Positions 42,918 to 51,727 of a stretch of 61,527 bases of DNA are shown piece by piece; the first letter of the stretch is position 1, and every line of letters starts with the position of its first letter. Location of the stretch: positions 1 through 61,527 of the forward strand of contig NZ_AXAZ01000050.1 of NCBI RefSeq assembly GCF_000473065.1, written 5' to 3'. The position numbers and the translations under genes are program-made. The notes under the pieces are model-generated. The model was not told the origin of the DNA. It saw only the letters and a program-made list of their open reading frames with translations, and made no database searches. The DNA is from Bradyrhizobium sp. WSM1743. Lineage in GTDB: Bacteria; Pseudomonadota; Alphaproteobacteria; Rhizobiales; Xanthobacteraceae.

Positions 42918-44474
42918 TTACTTCATTCCGGCGCGCCGCAAGCCTTGGAGGTAATGCGCACGATCCTCCTCCCGCAGCATCGGCAGCTCGCGCGTGATCC
43001 AGGCAAGCGTAACCTCGGGCTGGGCGCGGCGCAGACCCTCCAGGGCGGACGCCGCGAGTGCCGGATTGCCGAGCATGCCGGCGGCGGCCGTCAGCACGCG
43101 GTGCGCGCCGACGAAATCTCCGCGCTCGCGCATCGATTCCCGTGCCATCTGCACAGCGCCCTCGTAGTCGCGGCCGACGAACCGGGCGTAGGCCGCAACC
43201 CCGCAATAGATCGCCGCGAGCGGGTCGCGTGGGCTCAGTCGTAGCGCGCGTCGGGCGGCGGCATCGCCATCCTGCCATCGTCCAGCATAGCACAGCGTCA
43301 CGCCGTGGAAGGCATGCGCCATCGCGAAATTCGGATTGAGCCTCAAGGCCAGTTCGAATTCAGCCAGCGCATCATCGAAGCGGCGGCGGAACAGATAGGT
43401 GTAAGCGAGTCCGTGATGGGCCCAGGCATCCTCGCGATCGGCCTCCACCGCCGCGAGCGCCGCACGTTCAGCGACCGGCACGGTCGCGGCCATGTCGGCC
43501 CAGCCCATATGCGCCCCGAACATATGGCTGGTCGCGAGCAGGCCGAGCGCCTTGCCATAGGCGGGATCGATCGCGACGGCTTCTTCCAGCAGCTTTTGCG
43601 CGGCCGCATTGTCCTCGCGGGTGATGCGCCAGTAATGCGACAGTGCGCGCATCACGAGGTCCCAGGCATCCAGGCTGCCCGGCGGCTTCTGCTGGGCTCG
43701 GAAGCTCTCGGCGGCATAGAGCTGCGGCTCGATGGCAGCGACGATCGCCTCGGTGATCTCGTCCTGCACGGCGAAGATGTCGGCGAGCTCGCGGTCGTAG
43801 CGTTCGGCCCAGAGATGGCTGCCGGTCGAAACGTCGTTGAGCTGGGCCGAGATGCGCACCCGCTCGCCGCTCCGCCGCACGCTGCCTTCGACCACGTAGC
43901 GCACCCCGAGTTCCCGCGCGACCTCGTGGATGTGCACGGCGCGGCCCTTGTAGACGAAGGAGGAGTTGCGCGCGACGACGAAGAACCAGCGCAGCTTCGA
44001 CAGCGCGGTGATGATGTCCTCGCTGATGCCGTCGGAGAAATAATCCTGCTCGGCCTCGCCGCTCATATTGGTGAAGGGCAGCACGGCGATCGCTGGCCGC
44101 TCGGGCAGCGCGAAGGCTGCCTGAGGCTGGGCGATGCGAACCGGCCCTGGCGGAACCGCGCCGTGTTGGGTCTGAACATCGCCGACGAAGCGAAAACCCT
44201 TGCGGGTGATGGTGCGGATCAGCGCCTGGCTCGCGCCATTGTCGCCGATCGCCTTGCGCGCCGCGTTGATCCGGCTGGTCAGGGTGGATTCGGAGACGCT
44301 GCGCCCGTGCCAGATCTTGTCGATCAGCTCGTCCTTGCTGACCACCCGGTCGCGGTTCTGCATGAGGTGGACGACGAGATCGAAAACCTGCGGCTCCACG
44401 GCAATGGGAACCTGCTCGCGGCTCAGCTCGCGCCGGTCGGTATCGAGAAGATGGTCCCGGAACAGAAACTGCAC
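42918..44474 (-). CDS. winged-helix regulator with TolB-N-like and TPR domains
   Basis: A 518-residue cytosolic protein. Residues 1-100 are an OmpR/CadC-type winged helix (VVSKDELIDKIWHGRSVSESTLTSRINAARKAIGD). Residues 130-245 (IAVLPFTNMSGEAEQDYFSDGISEDIITALSK) form the TolB-N/FlgO-like domain that often accompanies such regulators or adenylate cyclases. Residues 255-510 are TPR units (for example AFHGVTLCYAGRWQDGDAAARRAL). No membrane helix. It probably binds DNA in response to a protein or small-molecule signal; the adjacent GMC oxidoreductase is a candidate target by position. Confidence 0.88.
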   Translation of the reverse strand: MQFLFRDHLLDTDRRELSREQVPIAVEPQVFDLVVHLMQNRDRVVSKDELIDKIWHGRSVSESTLTSRINAARKAIGDNGASQALIRTITRKGFRFVGDVQTQHGAVPPGPVRIAQPQAAFALPERPAIAVLPFTNMSGEAEQDYFSDGISEDIITALSKLRWFFVVARNSSFVYKGRAVHIHEVARELGVRYVVEGSVRRSGERVRISAQLNDVSTGSHLWAERYDRELADIFAVQDEITEAIVAAIEPQLYAAESFRAQQKPPGSLDAWDLVMRALSHYWRITREDNAAAQKLLEEAVAIDPAYGKALGLLATSHMFGAHMGWADMAATVPVAERAALAAVEADREDAWAHHGLAYTYLFRRRFDDALAEFELALRLNPNFAMAHAFHGVTLCYAGRWQDGDAAARRALRLSPRDPLAAIYCGVAAYARFVGRDYEGAVQMARESMRERGDFVGAHRVLTAAAGMLGNPALAASALEGLRRAQPEVTLAWITRELPMLREEDRAHYLQGLRRAGMK

Positions 44475-44684
44475 GTCGAGAACTCAGGCCTCATTGCGAA
44501 ATCGGGTAAGCAAAATTGCAAAATGAAATTTGGGTCGAAAATCGTGTGTCTGCCGAAGGGGGTGCTTGGTTCATCGCGATTGCGTGATGGCAGCCATGCC
44601 TCTTTCGGAGGGGAATACAACCGCGGCTGGAATGTTGCGGTCTGGGGCTCGATGGCCGAGGGGACCATAGTCGCCCATCCAACA

Positions 44685-44817
44685 CCGTCATCCTGAGGCC
44701 CCGGAGCGCAGCGGAGGCTTCGAAGGATGGACGGCCCCCGCTGCATCGCGGCCGCTCATCCTTCGAGGCTCCTCGTGCGGTGCTCCGCTTCGCACGCCTC
44801 GCGCCTCAGGATGACGG
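44685..44817. repeat. long palindromic intergenic repeat (family G)
   Basis: Arms CCGTCATCCTGAGGCCCCGG and GCGCCTCAGGATGACGG with inner CTTCGAAGGATGGACGGCC / GGCCGCTCATCCTTCGAGG. The rest of the gap 44475-44947 (about 330 bases) shows no gene; it contains the promoter regions of divergent genes on either side. Confidence 0.85.
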
Positions 44818-44947
44818 AGCAACAGGGGACGTGCCGTCATAATGTCGTGGCGCGGTAGATGTGACGAACGGTGAATGCCCTTTGCCGAATTGGGCCGGCT
44901 GCGTAAGCTAGCACCCACACAAAAACGCTAGCCACGAAGAAACGCCC

Positions 44948-46309
44948 ATGCCCGCTTTTCACGCCTCGACCACCGTGCTCGATTCCATGCTGTTCCGCGA
45001 CGCTTTCGGCACGCCCGAGATGCGCGAGGTGTTTTCCGATGTTGCGCTGGTCGCCCGCCATGCCGAGGTCGAGGTGGCGCTGGCGAAGGCGGAGGCGGCA
45101 TGCGGCGTGATCCCGCAGGACGCCGCTGCGGCGATCGCAGCACGGACCGACGTTGCCGCGCTCGATTTTGATCTGCTCAGGCAGGAGACCGATGTCGTCG
45201 GCTATCCGATCCTCCCTTTGGTGCATCAGATGGTGAAGCAATGCGGCGAGGCCGGCCGCTACGTGCATTGGGGCGCGACGACGCAGGACATCATGGACAC
45301 CGCCGTGGTGCTGCAACTGCGCGCCGCGCTTGACATCGTCGAACGCGACATCGCCGAGCTGCGCAAGATCCTAGCCGATCTGTCGATGCGCCATCGTGAC
45401 ACGGCGATGGCGGGCCGCACCCATCTGCAGCAGGCGCTGCCAGTCACCTTCGGCTACAAGACCGCGATCTGGCTCGCCATGTTCGATCGCCACGCTGAGC
45501 GACTGGCGCAGCTGAAGCCGCGCGTGCTGGTCGGCCAGTTTGCCGGCGCAGCCGGCACGCTGGCTTCGCTTGGCGACAAGGGGTTCGAGGTGCAGGAGGC
45601 GCTCTGTGCCGAGCTGAAGCTCGGCATTCCGGCCTCGACCTGGCACGTCGCGCGCGACGGCTTCGCCGAGGCGGTGAATTTTCTCGCCCTCGTCACTGGC
45701 TCGCTCGGCAAGATCGCGCTCGACGTTATGATCATGGCTTCGACCGAGTTCGCCGAGGTCTACGAGCCCTTCGTCAAGGGGCGCGGGGCTTCCTCGACCA
45801 TGCCGCAGAAGCGCAACCCGATTTCATCGGAACTGATGCTTGCGGCATCCAAGGCGGTGCGCCAACACGCCTGCCTGATGCTCGACGCCATGGTGCAGGA
45901 TTTCGAGCGTGCCACCGGTCCCTGGCACGCCGAATGGATGGCGATCCCCGAAAGCTTCGTGCTGACTGCCGGCGCGCTGCACCAGGCGAAGTTCGCGCTC
46001 GCAGGCCTCATCGTGGACGAGGCGAAGATGAACGACAACCTCGCCATCAGCCGCGGCCTGATTGTGGCCGAAGCGGTCATGATGGGGCTCGCGCCGCAGA
46101 TCGGCCGGCAGGAGGCGCATGACGTCGTCTATGACGCCTGCCGTCAGGCCAACGAGAAGGGAATGAGCCTTGCTGATGCGTTGTCCTTGGATTCACGGAT
46201 ATCGAGCCGCATCGATCGCGCCACAATCGAGGCGCTCACCTCACCGAAAAATTACCTCGGCCTTGCACCGGCCATGGTCGATCGGGTGCTGAAATCGGCA
46301 ACGCGTTGA
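44948..46309 (+). CDS. adenylosuccinate lyase / PcaB-family lyase
   Basis: A 453-residue member of the aspartase/fumarase superfamily. The signature loop is GASSTMPQKRNP (~279-290); GATTQDIMDT (~102) and GRTHLQQALPVTFGYK (~155) are the other conserved regions. These match the 3-carboxy-cis,cis-muconate cycloisomerase/adenylosuccinate-lyase-like group. With no purine or protocatechuate genes nearby, and true PurB being usually longer-distance related, a catabolic lyase on a succinyl or carboxymuconate-like compound is likelier. An M29 peptidase gene follows 113 bases later. Confidence 0.85.
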   Translation: MPAFHASTTVLDSMLFRDAFGTPEMREVFSDVALVARHAEVEVALAKAEAACGVIPQDAAAAIAARTDVAALDFDLLRQETDVVGYPILPLVHQMVKQCGEAGRYVHWGATTQDIMDTAVVLQLRAALDIVERDIAELRKILADLSMRHRDTAMAGRTHLQQALPVTFGYKTAIWLAMFDRHAERLAQLKPRVLVGQFAGAAGTLASLGDKGFEVQEALCAELKLGIPASTWHVARDGFAEAVNFLALVTGSLGKIALDVMIMASTEFAEVYEPFVKGRGASSTMPQKRNPISSELMLAASKAVRQHACLMLDAMVQDFERATGPWHAEWMAIPESFVLTAGALHQAKFALAGLIVDEAKMNDNLAISRGLIVAEAVMMGLAPQIGRQEAHDVVYDACRQANEKGMSLADALSLDSRISSRIDRATIEALTSPKNYLGLAPAMVDRVLKSATR

Positions 46310-46422
46310 AAACCAAAATGCGTGAAACTGCGTATCTTTCGTGCGTCGCAAGACGCTCGCATACTTGTGTCTCGCGATGCTAGACTTAAATTGAGAGAGC
46401 GAGCTTCGGCAGAGGGTCCGGC

Positions 46423-47679
46423 ATGACTGATCAACGCAATACTTCCACTCCCATCGATCCCGCGAAGCTCGACCGGCTGGCCGAGGTGGCGGTGAAGGTG
46501 GGCCTGGGCTTGCGGCCGGGACAGGACCTGCTTCTGACGGCGCCCGCGATCGCGCTGCCCCTGGTGCGGCGGATCGCCGTGCATGCCTACAAAGCTGGTG
46601 CGGGCCTCGTGACGCCGATCCTGTCGGACGAGGAGATGACGCTGGCGCGCTACCGCCACGGCCGCGACAGCAGTTTCGATCGTGCCGCCGGCTGGCTCTA
46701 CGAGGGCATGGCCAAGGCGTTCTCGGACAACACTGCACGGCTCGCCATCGTCGGCGACAACCCGATGCTGCTGTCGGGCGAGGATCCTTCCAAGGTCGCG
46801 CGCGCCAGCAAGGCCAATTCGATGGCCTATCAGCCCGCGCTGGAGAAGATCGTCAATTTCGACACCAACTGGAACATCATTGCCTATCCCAGCCCGTCCT
46901 GGGCGAAGCTGGTGTTCCCTGACGATCCCGAGGACGTCGCGGTCGAAAAGCTCGCAGACGCGATTTTCGCCGCGTCCCGTGTCGACCGCGAGGATGCGAT
47001 CGGCAATTGGGCGAGCCACAATGCGGTGCTGCGCGAGCGCACCAATTGGCTCAACGGCCAGCGCTTTCGCGCGCTGCAATACTCGGGTCCCGGTACCGAC
47101 CTCACCATCGGGCTTGCCGACGGCCACGAATGGGAAGGCGGCGCCTCGCTCTCCAAGAACGGCATCAGCTGCAACGCCAATATTCCGACCGAAGAGGTCT
47201 TCACCACCCCGCATTGTCGCCGCGTCTACGGCCATGTCGTGAGCTCGAAACCGCTGTCCTATCAGGGCACGCTGATCGACAACATCGCGGTGCGTTTCGA
47301 GGACGGCAAGATCGTCGACGCCAAGGCCTCGCGCGGCGCCGAGGTGCTGAACAAAGTGCTCGACACCGACGAGGGCGCTCGGCGCCTCGGCGAGGTGGCG
47401 CTGGTGCCGCATTCTTCGCCGATCTCGCAGAGCGGTCTGTTGTTCTACAACACGCTGTTCGATGAGAACGCAGCGTCTCACATCGCGCTCGGCCAGTGCT
47501 ATTCGAAATGCTTCGTCAATGGCGCCCAGCTCACGCCGCAGCAGATCGCGGCGCAAGGCGGCAACCAGAGCCTGATCCATATCGACTGGATGATCGGTTC
47601 GGCCGAGACCGACATCGACGGCATTTTGGCCGACGGCAGCAAGGTGCCCGTGTTCCGCAAGGGCGAATGGGCGAAGTAG
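46423..47679 (+). CDS. M29-family aminopeptidase
   Basis: A 418-residue metalloaminopeptidase (AmpS/AMP-T type). The metal-binding residues are expected in NIPTEEVFTTP (Glu ~250), GEVALVPHSSPI (Glu ~325), AASHIALGQ (His ~348), Tyr nearby and SLIHIDWMIG (His and Asp ~383-385); all these segments are present. It removes N-terminal residues from peptides in the cytosol using two Co2+ or Zn2+ ions. AGAGG precedes the ATG. It may share a message with the lyase upstream. Confidence 0.94.
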   Translation: MTDQRNTSTPIDPAKLDRLAEVAVKVGLGLRPGQDLLLTAPAIALPLVRRIAVHAYKAGAGLVTPILSDEEMTLARYRHGRDSSFDRAAGWLYEGMAKAFSDNTARLAIVGDNPMLLSGEDPSKVARASKANSMAYQPALEKIVNFDTNWNIIAYPSPSWAKLVFPDDPEDVAVEKLADAIFAASRVDREDAIGNWASHNAVLRERTNWLNGQRFRALQYSGPGTDLTIGLADGHEWEGGASLSKNGISCNANIPTEEVFTTPHCRRVYGHVVSSKPLSYQGTLIDNIAVRFEDGKIVDAKASRGAEVLNKVLDTDEGARRLGEVALVPHSSPISQSGLLFYNTLFDENAASHIALGQCYSKCFVNGAQLTPQQIAAQGGNQSLIHIDWMIGSAETDIDGILADGSKVPVFRKGEWAK

Positions 47680-47687
47680 TGCGCTTC

Positions 47688-47816
47688 ACTCTCCCGTAGG
47701 GAGAGGTCGGATCGCATCGAGAGATGCGATCCGGGTGAGGGTTTTGGTCTCACTGCTCACCGCGGCCCTTCACCCGGATTGCTGCGCAATCCGACCTCTC
47801 CCCGCTGGGGAGAGGT
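47688..47816. repeat. modular palindromic repeat (family E, copy 4)
   Basis: Outer arms CTCTCCCGTAGGGAGAGG and CCTCTCCCCGCTGGGGAGAGG; inner hairpins GGATCGCATCGAGAGATGCG... and GGATTGCTGCGCAATCC; core CCGGGTGAGGG / CCCTTCACCCGG. It separates two convergent genes. Confidence 0.88.
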
Positions 47817-47838
47817 AAGGATCGGCCGATAGACTCTC

Positions 47839-48417
47839 TTAGACTTGCATCCCAGTGCTCTCTCTCGCGGCCGCGTTGCGCAGCATCGGGTTGTTGTCGA
47901 TGCTGAAGCGGTTGAACAGCGTCGTGAACGGGCTGCCATCGGTGGCCCGCACGATGGCGTCGGAAGCTGCCACCGCGTCGTAGAGCGCGCCGACGGGATC
48001 ATCCGTCTCCGGCAGCTCGAGCGCGCCGCGGATTTCTTCGCGAGCCTCATTGACCTCATCCTCGTCGTCGAGCGCCGCCTCCAGCGCATCCGCTGCACGC
48101 CGCATTTCGGCAAGGTCGCCGCCCGCAGAAAATTTGAGGATGTCGAGCCAGTAGGGGCGGGCGACGACGAGCCGGATGAATGCCTCAAGGCTCTCCGCGA
48201 TGATGCCCGCGCGGCCCTCCGTTGAGACGTAGAGCACATTCTGCGACGGCAGCAGCACGAACGCGCTGCCGGAGCCGTCACTGCCGATCTGCCGCGGGCT
48301 TTCGATGCCGTCGATGGTGAACCAGGGCTCCTCGTCCGGCGCGAAGGAGACGTCGAGGCTGCGGAGCCGGGCGACGACCTCGCTGTTGGCTGTCAGAACC
48401 TCGGGCGTGAGGGGCAT
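47839..48417 (-). CDS. SUKH/SMI1-like hypothetical protein
   Basis: A 192-residue cytosolic acidic protein. The segment IGSDGSGSAFVLLPSQNVLYV followed by IIAESLEAFIRLV resembles the SMI1/KNR4 (SUKH) pattern (IG-DG-G ... iA-sf-eFL), seen in many bacterial toxin-immunity proteins and some housekeeping proteins. The C-terminal half is helical and Glu/Asp-rich. The start is at MPLTPEVL, preceded by AAGGAG; a frame extension of 20 residues exists. No toxin gene is adjacent, so an immunity role is only a possibility. Confidence 0.65.
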   Translation of the reverse strand: MPLTPEVLTANSEVVARLRSLDVSFAPDEEPWFTIDGIESPRQIGSDGSGSAFVLLPSQNVLYVSTEGRAGIIAESLEAFIRLVVARPYWLDILKFSAGGDLAEMRRAADALEAALDDEDEVNEAREEIRGALELPETDDPVGALYDAVAASDAIVRATDGSPFTTLFNRFSIDNNPMLRNAAARESTGMQV

Positions 48418-48651
48418 CGGTGCGGCTCCTTCCAATACTTCGCGCACTTTGTCGCACCCGGGAAAAGATCGGTTCATGTGTACGAATTTGCAGGGAAATC
48501 GGGACGTTAACCGTTTCGCACTTGCAACTAGGGGCTGATTGTCGAGCTCTGCGTAAGAAAGAATTAAAAACCGGCTACTAGCGTCCCAGCTTCTTTCGAA
48601 GCAATCCGGGCCGAGACCCGGCCATTCATATTATATCCCCTGGGGAAGCAG

Positions 48652-49107
48652 ATGTCGCGCGCATTGATTGAAATCGGTAGTTGCAATGTGGATCTCGAGC
48701 TGCGGCCGATCGAGCCATCCTGGATCATCGAGGGCAATCCGGTGTCCCGCTCCCGCGTCCTGTCGACCAGCGCCGACGGCACCGCCCAGACGATCATCTG
48801 GCACTGCACCGAGGGTCGCTTCAACTGGTACTACGACATCGACGAGACGATCATGATCATGGAAGGATCGATCGTGCTCGAAAGCGAGGGCATGCCGCCC
48901 AAGCGTTACGGTCCCGGCGACGTCATTTTCTTCCGCGACGGCGCGCATGCCAAATGGCATGTCGAAGGCCACGTCAAGAAGATCGCCTTCTGCCGCAAGA
49001 CCAATCCGGTGATGATCGGCTTCCTGATCCGCGTCGTCAACAAGCTGAAGAAGATGTTCGCCTTAACCGGCGAGCGCCGTCCGGCCTCGCTGATGGGTGC
49101 AGGCTAA
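48652..49107 (+). CDS. cupin-domain protein (DUF861-like)
   Basis: A 151-residue single-domain cupin. The core beta-barrel motif is visible (WYYDIDETIMIMEGSIVLES and then YGPGDVIFFRDGAHAKWHVEG), as in the cupin_3/DUF861 family. Metal ligands are weak: the usual HxH is DID in the first motif and the last His is in HAKWHVEG. GGGGAAG precedes the ATG. A Lys-rich C-terminus (RVVNKLKKMFA) may bind membrane or nucleic acid. Function unknown. Confidence 0.82.
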   Translation: MSRALIEIGSCNVDLELRPIEPSWIIEGNPVSRSRVLSTSADGTAQTIIWHCTEGRFNWYYDIDETIMIMEGSIVLESEGMPPKRYGPGDVIFFRDGAHAKWHVEGHVKKIAFCRKTNPVMIGFLIRVVNKLKKMFALTGERRPASLMGAG

Positions 49108-49150
49108 AGCGGACAATAGGGTTTCAAGGACGCTTCCCAGCGGCCACGAC

Positions 49151-49193
49151 GAAGAGGGGGCGGGTTCAACATCCCGGCCCCTCTTCTCGTTTC
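49151..49193 (+). terminator. rho-independent terminator of the cupin gene
   Basis: GAAGAGGGG-G-CGGG and CCCG-G-CCCCTCTTC pair with one G-G mismatch, an 8-base loop, then TCGTTTCG. Lies 44 bases past the stop. Confidence 0.7.
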
Positions 49194-49214
49194 GATATCA
49201 TGGCCTGCCGATGT

Positions 49215-49736
49215 TCATGGCCTGCGCCGTCGTGCTTTGACCTCCACCATCAGCTCCCAATCCTGCGCTGCTACCGACTTTGCCTCGCCGAGCCAATGAA
49301 AGGAATCGTCCGTGATCCCGGTAAAGCTCCAGCGCGTCAGCTCGCCGGATTCGGTCGTGCCTTCCTGCACGATGTCGTTGCCACGCGGACGGCCGATCTG
49401 CTGCCGGAACACGCGGCGGCCCGGATCGAACCAGGAAATCCGCCACGCATCGATGGCCGGATCGTAGACGCGCAGCGTCGTGCCATACCAGTTGCCGGCG
49501 ATCGGAAAGGCTGGGCTGCCCGCGGGCCGGGGAATGATCCAGACGTCCTGCACCGCACGGCCTTCCAGCACCCAGCCGAAATGGATCTCGCCAACTGCCG
49601 TGTGCCTGGCGCCATCAGGCGCATATGCCGTGATCTCGCTGTTCCAGTCGCCGACGAAGCGGCCGTAAAGCCGAAGCGCCGCCGCGTGTTCGGGATGCGG
49701 CCCACTCGCGTGCAGAAGTCTTGCAAAGTCGCTCAT
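49215..49736 (-). CDS. hypothetical protein, DUF1579-like lipocalin-type fold
   Basis: A 173-residue cytosolic protein. Repeating strands with GDWNSEITAY, GEIHFGWVLEGRAVQDVW, GTTLRVYDP, AWRISWFDPG and RWSFTGITDDSFHW suggest a beta-barrel of the DUF1579/lipocalin-like kind. AGGAG precedes the chosen ATG; a start 10 codons upstream is less likely. Ligand binding is inferred from fold only. Confidence 0.7.
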   Translation of the reverse strand: MSDFARLLHASGPHPEHAAALRLYGRFVGDWNSEITAYAPDGARHTAVGEIHFGWVLEGRAVQDVWIIPRPAGSPAFPIAGNWYGTTLRVYDPAIDAWRISWFDPGRRVFRQQIGRPRGNDIVQEGTTESGELTRWSFTGITDDSFHWLGEAKSVAAQDWELMVEVKARRRRP

Positions 49737-49800
49737 CTTGCTCTCCTGTTGCGGAAATTTCAGCACGAACGAGCCGCGGGCGACTTGGAGAAAATTGCCG

Positions 49801-50745
49801 TCAGGTCTTGCGCAGTGACAGATGCCTCATCGCTCGATCGGCCTCGGCGTGCGTCCGCCGGCTGCTCGAGCGTTCGGCGCGCCAGATGACGACAACGGAG
49901 ACAATGACGAGACTCGCGCCCACCAGCATCATGCGAGAGAACGGCTCTCCGAGCACGACGGTGCCGAGCAGCACCGCGATCACCGGATTGACGAAAGTAT
50001 AGGTCGAGACCAAGGAGGTCGACACGTTCTCGAGCAGCCAATTGTAGGCGACGAATCCGATCACGCTGCCCGAGATGATCAGCCAAAGCGCTGCTGCAAT
50101 CGACGTCGTCGAGACCTCGCTCGGTCTAAAACTCTCCAGCTCGCCCGTCAGCCAGCTGATTGCGAACAACACGGCGCCCCCGATCGATAGCTGCATCCCC
50201 GACAGCGAGATCGCGGATGCCTGACGCGACATGCTGCGCGACAGCACAGTGCCGATCGACCACGACAGGGCCGCAGCGAGCAGCCAGACGATGGGAAGCA
50301 TGCTGATGCCGGCCTGCTCGGCATTCTGCCATGCCACAAGCCCGACGCCCACGAAGCCGGGCACGAGCGCGAGCAGCGCGATTGGCCATGGGCGCTGATC
50401 GCCCGGAAACAGCATGTCAGCCAGAAGTATCCAGAACGGAATCGTGGCGAGCACGATGGCGGCCACGCCGGAGGGAACCGATTGTTGCGCGAAGGCGAGA
50501 ACGCCGTGGCAGCCGACGAAGAAGAGCAGCCCGCATAGGGCCGCCTGCAACCATGTCTGCCCCGAGGCGCCCGCGACGTGCCGTCCGCTGAAGGCGAGCA
50601 AGATGATGCCACCGCAGAACGAGCGAAGTGCCATCAGCAGAAACGGCGGTATCGATTTCAAGCCCAGCGTGATCGCAAAATAGGTGGAACCCCAGAGGAG
50701 ATAGATGGCGGCAAATGAGCCGATGACCAGGAACCGTCTGCTCAT
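49801..50745 (-). CDS. EamA/DMT-family transporter
   Basis: A 314-residue inner-membrane protein with ten helices in two EamA repeats. Motif FAAIYLLWGSTYFAI at the start and the second-repeat SYTFVNPVIAVLLGTVVLGEPF are standard for the drug/metabolite transporter superfamily (RhtA/YdcZ-like exporters). Substrate unknown. GGAG precedes the ATG; an upstream in-frame start adds 12 residues. The gene is alone on its strand between unrelated genes. Confidence 0.92.
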   Translation of the reverse strand: MSRRFLVIGSFAAIYLLWGSTYFAITLGLKSIPPFLLMALRSFCGGIILLAFSGRHVAGASGQTWLQAALCGLLFFVGCHGVLAFAQQSVPSGVAAIVLATIPFWILLADMLFPGDQRPWPIALLALVPGFVGVGLVAWQNAEQAGISMLPIVWLLAAALSWSIGTVLSRSMSRQASAISLSGMQLSIGGAVLFAISWLTGELESFRPSEVSTTSIAAALWLIISGSVIGFVAYNWLLENVSTSLVSTYTFVNPVIAVLLGTVVLGEPFSRMMLVGASLVIVSVVVIWRAERSSSRRTHAEADRAMRHLSLRKT

Positions 50746-50815
50746 GATTGCTCCGACTGACGTGGGTCTCGGAGCAACCAAGTCGTCGACGGTTGATGCG
50801 TTCCGGTTTTGGCGC

Positions 50816-51628
50816 TCAGACCCCGTCGAGGATGATCACGGTCGGCTTCGTCGGCAGCGTATCTCGCGACATCCGGAACGAGCGCTCGATGCGCCGGTCG
50901 ATCTCGAACTGCTGGCCGATCCGGTGCATGAAATCGTCGAGTGGGGTAGCGAAACGGTGCATCGGCAGCACCACCGAGGCGCGCAGCCGTTTGGTGATCT
51001 CGGAGATTCCGTCGAGTGACATGGTGTAGGTGCCGTCGATCGGCACCATCACGATGTCCAGCCGCCCGATCTGGGCAAAATGGCTGTCGTCCAGCTTGTG
51101 GTGAAGATGGCCGAGATGGCCTATGCAGAGGCCGGCCGCCTCGAAGATGAAGATGGAATTGCCGTCGCGGATCATGTCGGTGCCGGCATCGTCGCCGAAA
51201 TATCGGCGGATGTCGGTCGTGACGTTGCGGATGAAGGTGTCGCTGATGCGCTCCGACACGATCGCCGGCTTGCCGTCCTCGCCCCAGCCATGCAGCACAT
51301 GGGGAATTCGTTTGTCGGGATATAAAGAATAATGCGTGCTGTGCGCCCGGTTCATGGTGACGACATCGGGCAGCCGCCCCACCTGGTAGGCGCCGCTATA
51401 GTCGGTCGCGATGCGCAAGCCGGCGGGCGTGTCGATGAAATAGGTGGAGTGGCCGGCATAGGTGATCTCGACCTCTGCGGGGGCCGCCGCCTGCCTGAAG
51501 ACGACCGGCATGACCCTCGGCGCGGCGTTGGCCATCGCCAGGCATTCGCTGCGCTGTGGCTGCTGGGCGAGGGCAGGTGAGAGGATTGCGCCGAACAGCG
51601 CCAGAGCCGCCGAAACCAGTCGCCGCAT
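50816..51628 (-). CDS. exported MBL-fold protein with altered metal motif
   Basis: A 270-residue protein with signal peptide (RRLVSAALALFGAILSPALA). The metallo-beta-lactamase fold is recognisable by YAGHSTYFIDTPAGLRIATDYSG, as in UlaG-like proteins. The expected HxHxDH is replaced by AHSTHYSLYPD, and later motifs read GHLGHLHHKLD and LPMHRF. It may bind metal differently, or be inactive as a hydrolase. The start is the ATG giving the signal peptide. Substrate unknown. Confidence 0.8.
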   Translation of the reverse strand: MRRLVSAALALFGAILSPALAQQPQRSECLAMANAAPRVMPVVFRQAAAPAEVEITYAGHSTYFIDTPAGLRIATDYSGAYQVGRLPDVVTMNRAHSTHYSLYPDKRIPHVLHGWGEDGKPAIVSERISDTFIRNVTTDIRRYFGDDAGTDMIRDGNSIFIFEAAGLCIGHLGHLHHKLDDSHFAQIGRLDIVMVPIDGTYTMSLDGISEITKRLRASVVLPMHRFATPLDDFMHRIGQQFEIDRRIERSFRMSRDTLPTKPTVIILDGV

Positions 51629-51727
51629 GAGTCCGTCCCCGATGATGTCAGGGGAAAGTCTAGCGTGCAACGCAGAGCGTGGCCAATGGGCCGCGATCAA
51701 CAGCGCGTCAGTGTCGGACCTTCACGC

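Noticed and set aside
44590..44680. 28-codon frame in the gap before the family G repeat
   Set aside because: No ribosome site, random-looking composition (MAAMPLSEGN...), and it is not tied to any neighbour.
43305..44696. 463-codon frame antisense to the winged-helix/TPR regulator
   Set aside because: Shadow of the regulator gene, whose winged helix and TPR units are clear.
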